Shown piece by piece: positions 8,401-14,967 of a stretch of 25,873 bases of DNA. Within the stretch, counting starts at the first letter, position 1. The number at the start of each line of letters is the position of its first letter. The notes under the pieces are model-generated. The model was not told where the DNA came from, did not search any database, and saw only the letters and a list, made by a program, of their open reading frames with translations. Source of the DNA: Clostridium fallax (GTDB lineage: Bacteria; Bacillota; Clostridia; Clostridiales; Clostridiaceae); assembly GCF_900129365.1 (NCBI RefSeq), contig NZ_FQVM01000032.1, positions 1 to 25,873 on the forward strand. The letters are read 5' to 3'. Made by a program: the position numbers and the translations under genes.

Positions 8401-8703
8401 ATGATAATTAAAAATATTTTTTCAATATGTTTTACTATAATAGGGATTATAACCTTACTTTATAGCTTAAAAAATAGATCCACTATACATCTTATTTGCA
8501 AATCTGATTTTATAATAAGCAACGAAAAAGCTCTTATTAAAATTCAAAATATAACCTCCTATTTAATCTCATCATTTATAATTACCTTAGGTCTCTTAGA
8601 TTCATTATTTAAAATAAAAGTTTATTTTTTATCTATAATTATAATATTTATATATTTTATTGGATTATTAGCTGCTCAAAAATGTATAATAAAAAAATGT
8701 TAA
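8401..8703 (+). CDS. Small membrane protein
   Basis: The 100-residue protein has hydrophobic segments at about 3-22, 50-68 and 73-93, with a short polar region between the first and second. The spacing recalls small Firmicute membrane proteins of the DUF3784 kind, but the resemblance is weak and I give no function. AGAGGAG (8384-8390) lies 10 bases before the ATG. A strong hairpin follows. It is convergent with lysP. Confidence 0.65.
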   Translation: MIIKNIFSICFTIIGIITLLYSLKNRSTIHLICKSDFIISNEKALIKIQNITSYLISSFIITLGLLDSLFKIKVYFLSIIIIFIYFIGLLAAQKCIIKKC

Positions 8704-8729
8704 AGTATTTAAAATCATTTATAAAAAAC

Positions 8730-8773
8730 GAGCTGCTTAAAATAAAAACTTAATTTCTATTTTAAGACAGCTC
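8730..8773. terminator. Bidirectional terminator between small membrane protein gene and lysP
   Basis: Arms 8730-8744 and 8758-8773 (GAGCTG with CAGCTC, then TTAAAATA with TATTTTAA) pair with one small bulge. The flanks are rich in A on the left and T on the right. It lies between convergent genes, 38 bp from the lysP stop. Confidence 0.75.
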
Positions 8774-8810
8774 ATATTTATTTTATAATTAAATTATATA
8801 AAATATTTCC

Positions 8811-10271
8811 TTATGCAATGCTTGAATCTTTATCTTCATTATTACTTTCTTCACTATAATCTAAATCTATTTCATCTAATTTTAATATTTTAGTTTTATT
8901 TTTTATTTTATATCCAAAATATAATATTAAAAATAATGGTAATCCTATATAAGCTGCAATCATGCCTTTCCAGTCTACTCCATTATCATTAATATATCCA
9001 TAGCCTTGTCCTAATATAATAATAGCACACATTAATAAAGCTATTATTGGTCCTATTGGGAAAAACTTAGCTTTATATTTTATATTCTTTAAATCTCTTC
9101 CTTGAGCTACATATGCCTTTCTAAATCTATAATGACATATTGCAATTCCTACCCAAGCAATAAATCCAGCAAGTCCTGATGCTGCTACTAGCCAAACATA
9201 AACTGTACTTTCTGCAAATATTCCTGTTAAAAAACAAGCTGAAGCTATGATCGTAGTTAGTATAACTGCATTAATTGGAACACCTCTTGAATTTAATTTA
9301 CCAAAAACTTTAGGTGCCATTCCTTCTTTGGCCATTGAATATAACATTCTACTTGAAGCATACATACCTGAGTTACCAGCTGATAAAACAGATGTAAGTA
9401 TAACAACATTCATAAGAGAAGCTGCTGTTGCTATCCCTGCCTTTTCAAAAACCATTGTAAAAGCACTTTCATTTACTCCTGCCTCTGCAAAAGGTATAAC
9501 TGCACCAATAACTATAATTGTACCTATATAAAATATTAATATTCTCCAAAATATAGTATTTATAGCTTTTGGAATTGTTTTTTCTGGATTTTCACTTTCT
9601 CCAGCTGCAATTCCTACAAGTTCAGTACCTTGGAATGAAAAACCTGCTATTAAAAAGATGGCAAATATTGATTTCATACCCCCAATAAATGGTCCACCAT
9701 TACTATGAAAGTTTTTAAATCCTAACTTTTCTCCTCCCATAATACCAAGTATTGTAGCTACACCTATTAATAAAAATACAATAACTGTTATAACCTTTAT
9801 ACTTGCAAACCAGTACTCTGATTCTCCATAAGCCTTTGATGATAAAATATTTAATCCTATTATTATTGCTAAAAATAATATACTCCAAAATATTGATTTA
9901 ACATCTGGAAACCAATATTTCATAATTAACGCTCCAGCAACCATCTCTGCTGCTATTGTAATAGCCCAGTTGTACCAATAGTTCCATCCAAGAGCAAATC
10001 CTAAAGCTGGATCTACAAACTTTGTAGCATATGTACCAAATGAACCTGATACAGGCATGTAAGTTGCCATTTCTCCTAAACTTGTAATTAAAAAGTATAC
10101 CATAACTCCAATTAATCCATAAGCAACTAAAGCTCCTCCAGGACCAGCTTGATGTATGGTATCTCCCATAGCTAGAAATATTCCAGTACCTATGGCACCT
10201 CCCATGGCAATCATATTTAGATGCCTTGCCTTTAGACCTCTTTTTAGTTGTTGATTTTCACTATCACTCAT
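8811..10271 (-). CDS. lysP: Lysine-specific amino acid permease
   Basis: At 486 residues and about 12 transmembrane helices, this is an amino acid/proton symporter of the APC superfamily. It resembles E. coli LysP closely along its whole length: LKARHLNMIAMGGAIGTGIF (14-33), QAGPGGAL, MPVSGSFGTYA, LGWNYWYNWAITIA, FSFQGTELVGIAAGESENP, SVLSAGNSGMYASSRMLY and HYRFRKAYVAQG. It imports lysine. The identity is confirmed independently by a lysine riboswitch upstream. The start has GGAGG 7 bases before the ATG. The leader is about 470 bases long and carries the riboswitch, a terminator and a second folded element over the ribosome binding site. Confidence 0.95.
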   Translation of the reverse strand: MSDSENQQLKRGLKARHLNMIAMGGAIGTGIFLAMGDTIHQAGPGGALVAYGLIGVMVYFLITSLGEMATYMPVSGSFGTYATKFVDPALGFALGWNYWYNWAITIAAEMVAGALIMKYWFPDVKSIFWSILFLAIIIGLNILSSKAYGESEYWFASIKVITVIVFLLIGVATILGIMGGEKLGFKNFHSNGGPFIGGMKSIFAIFLIAGFSFQGTELVGIAAGESENPEKTIPKAINTIFWRILIFYIGTIIVIGAVIPFAEAGVNESAFTMVFEKAGIATAASLMNVVILTSVLSAGNSGMYASSRMLYSMAKEGMAPKVFGKLNSRGVPINAVILTTIIASACFLTGIFAESTVYVWLVAASGLAGFIAWVGIAICHYRFRKAYVAQGRDLKNIKYKAKFFPIGPIIALLMCAIIILGQGYGYINDNGVDWKGMIAAYIGLPLFLILYFGYKIKNKTKILKLDEIDLDYSEESNNEDKDSSIA

Positions 10272-10278
10272 CTTTTTT

Positions 10279-10338
10279 CCTCCTTATGGGCACTTTATTA
10301 TTTTTAATAAAGACGCTCGAAATAATATTTCCCATAAG
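10279..10338 (-). promoter_or_regulatory. Folded element overlapping the lysP ribosome binding site
   Basis: On the minus strand an outer 8-bp stem CTTATGGG/CCCATAAG (10331-10338 with 10283-10290) encloses a weak AAAT/ATTT hairpin (10320-10330) and an 8-bp hairpin (10305-10312 with 10293-10300), so the whole can fold as a three-way junction. The 3' side of the outer stem ends in the first bases of the Shine-Dalgarno AAGGAGG (10279-10285). That could make translation depend on whether it folds. It lies downstream of the riboswitch terminator and matches no RNA family I recognise. Confidence 0.5.
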
Positions 10339-10480
10339 CAACTAACCAAGATATTAAAAATAATATAATTTATATTACTTTTATATTTTTAATAAAGCTA
10401 TAAATTTAAAATCTGATTTATATAATAAAACTTTATTATTATTATTTGCAGATTGTAAGATTTTATAAGTATTTTAAAAT

Positions 10481-10514
10481 AAAAAAAAGTGCTATGGAGC
10501 TTCATCCATAACAC
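10481..10514 (-). terminator. Riboswitch-controlled terminator of lysP
   Basis: A 10-bp stem (10505-10514 with 10489-10498, one G-U pair) with a 6-base loop is followed on the minus strand by eight U (10481-10488). It is the expression platform of the lysine riboswitch: lysine binding should favour it and shut off lysP. Confidence 0.9.
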
Positions 10515-10549
10515 AGAAGAGTATTAACAAGGTTAACACGTTTCTTACA

Positions 10550-10725
10550 TACTGAATAATAGCCCTCCATAGGTATAAAACCTATGACAGTATTACACAT
10601 ATTTTGCGTAATCCCAGCAAATAGTATTAAAGCATTTACTATAAGCTTCGGCAAAATTTCCTTTCATATTACTTCACTGTGCTTAACTCTGTAATATTAC
10701 TCTTAAATTTCGCGCCTCTATCTTA
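10550..10725 (-). promoter_or_regulatory. Lysine riboswitch (L box) aptamer
   Basis: The minus strand carries the L-box landmarks in order: AGAGGCGCGA at the 5' side (near 10719), AGAGTAA, GAAAGG (10660-10665), GCCGAAG (10646-10652), CTGGG (10613-10617), a stem CATAGGT/ACCTATG (10568-10586) and the closing GGAGGGCTA (10560-10568). It binds lysine in the nascent lysP transcript. A hairpin (about 10529-10547) separates it from the terminator. The downstream gene is a lysine permease, a known L-box target. Confidence 0.95.
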
Positions 10726-10748
10726 GTTATTTACTTTTTACACTGTTA

Positions 10749-10777
10749 ATTATTTACTAAAATTTTAAAATAGTCAA
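10749..10777 (-). promoter_or_regulatory. lysP promoter
   Basis: On the minus strand, -35 TTGACT (10772-10777), a 17-bp spacer and -10 AATAAT (10749-10754) lie about 25 bp upstream of the riboswitch aptamer. Confidence 0.7.
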
Positions 10778-10881
10778 TATGTTTACGAAAATTTTTATTA
10801 TTAATTTTAAATTTATTTACAATTTATTAACCTTTTGTAGAAATTTATATTAAATAAAAACAAAATGTCGTAAAGACAAAT

Positions 10882-10911
10882 AAAAAGCACGCTAAATTTA
10901 GCGTGCTTTTT
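10882..10911. terminator. Strong palindromic terminator
   Basis: Arms AAAAAGCACGCTAA (10882-10895) and its exact complement (10898-10911) form a GC-containing stem with A- and T-runs on both sides. It most likely ends leftward transcription from the acetyltransferase gene at 11038. A second, looser repeat (AACTGTT/AACAGTT, about 10919-10953) follows. Confidence 0.85.
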
Positions 10912-11037
10912 CTCAATGAACTGTTCATAGTTAGTGAAGTGCTTTAACAGTTAAATATAATAACACATATTTATGAATTTTGGTAGGGTGTTTTTATATT
11001 TATTATTATTTTTCTTTATCTACCTAATATTTTTAAC

Positions 11038-11577
11038 TTAATCTTTAGCATAATATCTATTTCTATCAATTGAATATACTAAATGTTCCATTTCCTTATT
11101 ATCATATATTCTTATATATTTATATATTACCTGGAGATTTAATCTTTCGACTACCTTCTGAGAGCTTTTGTTGCAAGTTCTTATCTGTGCAATTACACTC
11201 TTGGCATTTAAATTCTTAAATGTATAGTCTATACAACCTTTAACTCCTTCAGTTGCATATCCCTTACCCCAAAAATTTTTATTTAATATATATGCTACTC
11301 CTATAAAAGATTTATTATTTATTATCTCGATTAAAGGTCCCATCACACCAACTACTTCATTATATTTCTTATCTATAGCTAAAAAATAACTATATCCATC
11401 TCTTTTATATCCTTTTAAATTTTCTTCAATCCAATTGCTAACCTCTTCATCAGAAAAAGTTTTCTCCCAAGCATACATTACTTCACTATCTTGAAGAATA
11501 TTTGCAATATCTAAATAATCATCATTAGAAATCTTTCTTAAAATTAACCTCTCTGTTTCTATAATTATATTATTCAT
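11038..11577 (-). CDS. GNAT acetyltransferase, RimJ/RimL-like
   Basis: The 179-residue protein has the typical start of RimJ/RimL-type enzymes (IETERLILRKIS), a beta strand GVAYILNKNFWGKGYA holding the acetyl-CoA pyrophosphate loop (WGKGYA, about 107-112), then a helix and NKSSQKVVERLNLQ near residues 145-158. It transfers an acetyl group from acetyl-CoA to an amine, often a protein N-terminus or small molecule; the substrate is unknown. The ribosome binding site is an unusual GGGGG (11582-11586) close to the ATG. Confidence 0.88.
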   Translation of the reverse strand: MNNIIIETERLILRKISNDDYLDIANILQDSEVMYAWEKTFSDEEVSNWIEENLKGYKRDGYSYFLAIDKKYNEVVGVMGPLIEIINNKSFIGVAYILNKNFWGKGYATEGVKGCIDYTFKNLNAKSVIAQIRTCNKSSQKVVERLNLQVIYKYIRIYDNKEMEHLVYSIDRNRYYAKD

Positions 11578-11639
11578 AATACCCCCAGCTATATTAAAAT
11601 AAAATCATAGTAAATTTATAAAAATAGTTCTAAATTTTA

Positions 11640-11678
11640 AATGCATATAGAAATATAAAGTATATTTCTATATGCATT
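11640..11678. repeat. Perfect 18-bp inverted repeat
   Basis: Arms 11640-11657 and 11661-11678 are exact complements around AAG. It lies 63 bp upstream of the RimL-like gene and downstream (on the minus strand) of a micro-ORF. There is no strong T-run in either direction, so it may be a terminator, an operator or a processing site. Confidence 0.6.
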
Positions 11679-11742
11679 AGTACTTTTATCTTAATTTCTA
11701 TTATTAGTTTTACAAATTAATTATATCAAAAAGTATTTAATT

Positions 11743-11868
11743 TCATATAAATATTTTAATATTTCCACCATTATTTATATTATCTAAAACCATATAGTTA
11801 TTTATATTCAAATTCTTTAATTGCTTTTTATGTTCATCCCTTAAAGAATAATCATATTTATTTAGCAT
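11743..11868 (-). CDS. Possible 41-residue ORF or gene remnant
   Basis: The minus strand holds an open frame from ATG 11868, preceded by AGGAC 8 bases upstream, encoding a charged 41-residue peptide (MLNKYDYSLRDEHKKQL, later NNGGNIKIFI). The frame stays open about 17 more codons upstream with coding-like residues (DVTFLIESYRTS), which suggests the end of a larger, now truncated gene. I do not recognise it. The whole gap 11578-12016 otherwise holds only the 18-bp inverted repeat and a terminator. Confidence 0.25.
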   Translation of the reverse strand: MLNKYDYSLRDEHKKQLKNLNINNYMVLDNINNGGNIKIFI

Positions 11869-11928
11869 TATACTTGTCCTATATGATTCTATCAAAAAAG
11901 TCACATCTATTTTTTTTATTTAATAATG

Positions 11929-11953
11929 AAAAAAGTTAGCTGTTACACTAACT
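11929..11953 (-). terminator. Terminator after the second acetyltransferase gene
   Basis: On the minus strand AGTTAG (11948-11953) pairs with CTAACT (11934-11939) and is followed by a U-run. It lies 64 bp beyond the stop codon at 12017. Confidence 0.75.
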
Positions 11954-12016
11954 CTTTTTCTATAAATGTACTCTATACAATTTATTTATCTACCTTTAAT
12001 ATATTATGAGAATTTA

Positions 12017-12757
12017 TTATATAGACATTTTCTTTCTAACTTTTAATTCAGCAAATGCAGGATAAAATCCAGCTCCTATAGCAACTCTTTGTGAAATTAT
12101 ATGAGATTCTATAGTGCCATAAAAAGGTATTATACCTCTTTTTAATATTTCCTCTTTTAAAACTCTAACAATATTTTTGCCAACACCTCTTCCCTCTGCC
12201 ACTGGTAAAACATTAATTCCAATTTGCCACATTGTTTCACAATCCTTACTTGCTCCAGCTATAGCAATGATATCATTATTGTCATCCAAAGCAGCAACTG
12301 CTAATATATCTGGATAATTACTATTAAAAGCAAAAGCTTCATCAAATCTATCATCACCATTAAATTGCTTAATATCCTCTTTCTCATACAATCTTATATT
12401 ATTATTTATTTCTATATTTTCTTTATTTTCATTTGGTAAATAATAATGGTGTGTATTATCTATTTCATATCCAAATTCATTTAACTTATTATCAATTTTC
12501 CTTAATACAGAATATAAATACATCCATTCTCCTGGTATATCGCTTAAATTTTCAATACACCACTTTTTAATACTTTCATCAGCACATATTATAGTCTTCC
12601 CACCAAATATAAGAATTTTTAAAAATTCTTTTTCATCACTATATCTTCTGCTTCCTTCTATTAATTTTATATCTGTAACTAAATTATTTTTACAATCGAA
12701 ATCTTTAACATTACAATTATAATCCTTAGATAATTGTTCTTTTACCTTAACCAACAT
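12017..12757 (-). CDS. GNAT family N-acetyltransferase (two-part)
   Basis: The 246-residue protein has an N-terminal part (1-115) with LKILIFGGKTIICADES, and a C-terminal GNAT domain: LAVAALDDNNDIIAIAGAS, WQIGINVLPVAEGRGVGKNI (about 173-192, with the acetyl-CoA loop GRGVGKN) and SHIISQRVAIGAGFYPAFAE. The substrate is unknown. The start is uncertain: ATG 12757 has only AAGAGA two bases away, while a better site, GAGGGG (12781-12786), is 23 bases upstream and better spaced for in-frame ATT codons at 12769 or 12772. An in-frame stop (12776-12778) limits any longer version. Confidence 0.82.
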   Translation of the reverse strand: MLVKVKEQLSKDYNCNVKDFDCKNNLVTDIKLIEGSRRYSDEKEFLKILIFGGKTIICADESIKKWCIENLSDIPGEWMYLYSVLRKIDNKLNEFGYEIDNTHHYYLPNENKENIEINNNIRLYEKEDIKQFNGDDRFDEAFAFNSNYPDILAVAALDDNNDIIAIAGASKDCETMWQIGINVLPVAEGRGVGKNIVRVLKEEILKRGIIPFYGTIESHIISQRVAIGAGFYPAFAELKVRKKMSI

Positions 12758-12864
12758 ATCTCTTATAATAATATCTCATTCCCCTCTAATATATACTTTT
12801 AATAATTATATATAAATAATTTAATATATGAAACAAAATATTATTTTTTAAATAAGTTATATAT

Positions 12865-13944
12865 CTATTCAATATATTTTTTTAAAGAGTCTATTAATTC
12901 AATTTTATAATTATAAATATCAGTTATTGAATTAATGTAATATCGTATACCTAGTTTATTTTCATCAGATATTATAATAGATTTTTTTACAGCATTAAAA
13001 CACAATCTACAAATCCACTTCCTAGTATTATTTTTATATAAAACTCCACAATATCTTTCAACATCCTTAATGGTAATATCCTCTGGGTCTATAACTTCAC
13101 TTAATATACTTCTGACTATATTAAAACCTTCTAATTCCTCTTCTGTAGTAACTATATTATTTTCAACGTTTTCATTCGAATCTGATTCATTTTCTTCAGA
13201 AGATAAATCTTCTTTTTCTTTCTCTAGTTCCTCATTGTTATTTAATATTGACTTTAACTTTTCATTCATAAAATCACTTATAAATTGTTGAAATGATTTT
13301 TTTACAATAGGTCTAAATTTCTCTATAACATTTTGAGTTTTAATTCCTTGATAAAAATCATTAATTAAAAATCTAACAAAATCATCTGTTGGATTATTTA
13401 ATTGATTATTAAGTTGGCTTTTTACTAAATTGCTATATTTTAGTTCTGATGCAGTATTAAATATAGTATCTATATCAAAGGTATCTTTTGAAAATTTCTT
13501 TAATTCTTGAACTTGAATATCATTTAAGTCATATATATTTATTTCTAAAAATGGAGTATCATCCATTTTATTACTTTCCTCTAAATCAGTAAAAAATTTA
13601 TAAATAATACCATTAGTTAAAATTGCAAACCTAGATTCAGTTACTGAAAAATATCTAAATAACTGAGCATCATGTTTAGTAAGTGTATCATTTACACCTT
13701 TACACTCAACTAATATTATAGGCTTACCATCTTTCATTATTGCATAGTCAACTTTTTCTCCTTTCTTTATACCAAAATCAGCAGTAAATTCAGGTACAAA
13801 TTCCATAGGATTAAATACATCATAGCCTAATAAAGAAAAGAACGGCATTATTAAAGCGGTCTTTGTTGCCTCTTCAGTTAATAAAGTACTTTTTATTATT
13901 TCTGCTCTTTTAGAAAATTGTTTTAGTTTATCACAAAAATCCAT
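12865..13944 (-). CDS. Orphan HsdR N-terminal-domain nuclease-like protein
   Basis: I start at ATG 13944 because TTGGAGGTT lies 3-11 bases before it; the upstream GTG at 13959 lies within that leader. The 359-residue product matches the stand-alone family annotated as type I restriction enzyme R N-terminal domain protein. PD-(D/E)xK residues are visible: Glu25 region (LTEEATKTALIMPFF), Asp66 in KVDYAI and Glu80-Cys-Lys82 in VECKG. A coiled, Glu/Ser/Asn-rich linker (about 235-265) leads to a C-terminal domain (about 270-355: GFNIVRSILSEVIDPEDI, RKWICRLCF). There is no helicase motor and no HsdM or HsdS gene nearby. Nuclease activity and role are inferred from the fold only. Confidence 0.85.
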   Translation of the reverse strand: MDFCDKLKQFSKRAEIIKSTLLTEEATKTALIMPFFSLLGYDVFNPMEFVPEFTADFGIKKGEKVDYAIMKDGKPIILVECKGVNDTLTKHDAQLFRYFSVTESRFAILTNGIIYKFFTDLEESNKMDDTPFLEINIYDLNDIQVQELKKFSKDTFDIDTIFNTASELKYSNLVKSQLNNQLNNPTDDFVRFLINDFYQGIKTQNVIEKFRPIVKKSFQQFISDFMNEKLKSILNNNEELEKEKEDLSSEENESDSNENVENNIVTTEEELEGFNIVRSILSEVIDPEDITIKDVERYCGVLYKNNTRKWICRLCFNAVKKSIIISDENKLGIRYYINSITDIYNYKIELIDSLKKYIE

Positions 13945-13955
13945 TTTAACCTCCA

Positions 13956-13975
13956 ACACTTAATTACACTTAATT
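13956..13975 (-). repeat. Tandem 10-bp direct repeat in the leader of the HsdR-N gene
   Basis: ACACTTAATT occurs twice head to tail, directly upstream of the Shine-Dalgarno site. It could be replication slippage or a paired binding site. Confidence 0.5.
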
Positions 13976-14130
13976 CTAATATATATTATTCAATAATTAT
14001 TTAAATATGAAAAAAAACAAATTACTGCTATTCTATTTATTTTAATAAATAATATTAAATATCATTTGATTTATATCAATCTTATTATTTCTTAATATAT
14101 TATAGTTTTTTCTTATTATTATTTTTAAAT

Positions 14131-14188
14131 AATAAAATGAGCTATCACACATAGAAATACTACTCCTATTATGAGACAGCTTATTTTT
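14131..14188 (-). terminator. Terminator of the membrane protein/XRE operon
   Basis: Imperfect arms 14131-14154 and 14166-14188 (AGCT core, A-run on one side, T-run on the other) form a hairpin 24 bp past the XRE stop codon. Confidence 0.65.
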
Positions 14189-14211
14189 ATAGAAATATTT
14201 ATTATTTCATT

Positions 14212-14424
14212 TTATTCATCATCTTCTATAAATTCAAATACTTCCTCTACTGATTTTCCAAAAATTTTAGCAATATCCATTCCTAATTTTAAAGAAGGAT
14301 TATAACGTTCATTTTCTAAATGCACTATAGTTTCTCTTCTTACACCTACTAACTTTGCCAGTTGTTCTTGTTTCATATTAGATTCTCTACGTAATTCTCG
14401 AACTTTAGTTTTTAATTTTGACAT
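14212..14424 (-). CDS. XRE-family helix-turn-helix repressor
   Basis: The 70-residue product is a minimal Cro/CI-type regulator: KVRELRRESNMKQEQLAKLV and GVRRETIVHLENERYNPSLK span the helix-turn-helix (about 7-45). IAKIFGKSVEEVFEFIEDDE closes the five-helix fold. I take ATG 14424 and not an upstream in-frame ATG, because the upstream part lies inside the preceding gene. This ATG follows that gene's stop by one base with GGTG nearby, suggesting translational coupling. It is of the YozG/SinR-like 65-75 residue class often paired with small membrane proteins. It probably represses its own operon through the repeats at 14832-14887. Confidence 0.9.
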   Translation of the reverse strand: MSKLKTKVRELRRESNMKQEQLAKLVGVRRETIVHLENERYNPSLKLGMDIAKIFGKSVEEVFEFIEDDE

Positions 14425-14425
14425 A

Positions 14426-14818
14426 TTAAGCACCAGCTTTTTCATAAAAAATAAAGAAAATAAACTCAAAAATATTAACTCCACCTAATACAAAAGGCAA
14501 TATTATTCTTAAATTAACTAGCCATTCACTTTTTACAATGGCTACTAATGTTAAAATAGAAATTCCTAAAGATAAAATTCTATACGCTGTTGATCTAGCT
14601 TTAATCTTATTGTATTCTGACATTTCATCATCTGGTTCTGATTTTATTAAATAAGGAATAAAAATTGAAGCTGCACCAACTAGTAATATAGCACTTGCTA
14701 GTATTAATAAAGTTTTATTAGGTGTAAAAAGCTGCACAATTCCCATACCAATCCAAATTAGTCCAAATAATCCATTATCAAATATGGATTTTTCTCTTAA
14801 AGTTAATTCTCTTTTCAT
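14426..14818 (-). CDS. Small membrane protein paired with the XRE repressor
   Basis: The 130-residue protein has four predicted helices (about 15-32, 36-55, 77-94 and 103-124) separated by a charged cytoplasmic loop (SEPDDEMSEYNKIKARS). Similar small membrane proteins sit directly upstream of 70-residue XRE regulators in many Firmicutes; their function is generally not established. The start has CGGAGAG (14825-14831) at good spacing. It is the first gene of a two-gene operon with one promoter and three operator-like repeats. Confidence 0.82.
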   Translation of the reverse strand: MKRELTLREKSIFDNGLFGLIWIGMGIVQLFTPNKTLLILASAILLVGAASIFIPYLIKSEPDDEMSEYNKIKARSTAYRILSLGISILTLVAIVKSEWLVNLRIILPFVLGGVNIFEFIFFIFYEKAGA

Positions 14819-14831
14819 ATAACTACTCTCC

Positions 14832-14887
14832 GTTATGTATTTATAATATTTGTTATGTATTTATAACTTATGTTATAATTATATAAC
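14832..14887 (-). promoter_or_regulatory. Array of three phased operator-like repeats
   Basis: GTTAT-N6-ATAAC occurs at 14832-14847 (last base changed), 14852-14867 and 14872-14887, spaced exactly 20 bp apart, about two helical turns. The outer copy contains the -10 box, the middle one covers the first transcribed bases, and the inner one ends next to the Shine-Dalgarno site. This is the expected layout for autorepression by the XRE protein encoded two genes downstream. Confidence 0.75.
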
Positions 14888-14906
14888 ATTATTATTTGTT
14901 TATCAA
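14878..14906 (-). promoter_or_regulatory. Promoter of the membrane protein/XRE operon
   Basis: On the minus strand, -35 TTGATA (14901-14906), a 17-bp spacer and a perfect -10 TATAAT (14878-14883) are seen. The -10 lies inside the outermost operator repeat. The start should be near 14871. Confidence 0.85.
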
Positions 14907-14967
14907 TGATTGTTTTGTAAATACTTTATACACTGGAAAAATATTTATATAGTATTATTAAGATAAA

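Noticed and set aside
13070..13291. Serine/phenylalanine-rich frame opposite the HsdR-N gene, and other antisense frames inside coding genes (such as 2804-3064, 6760-7146, 9247-9531, 19881-20066, 21679-21903)
   Set aside because: They are shadows of AT-rich genes on the other strand, lack ribosome binding sites and have unusual composition.
13945..13959. GTG start for the HsdR-N-like protein
   Set aside because: It overlaps the leader containing TTGGAGG; ATG 13944 has ideal spacing.
14425..14484. 20-residue hydrophobic extension of the XRE regulator
   Set aside because: It is an out-of-phase reading of the end of the preceding membrane protein gene; ATG 14424 follows that gene's stop and begins the known fold.
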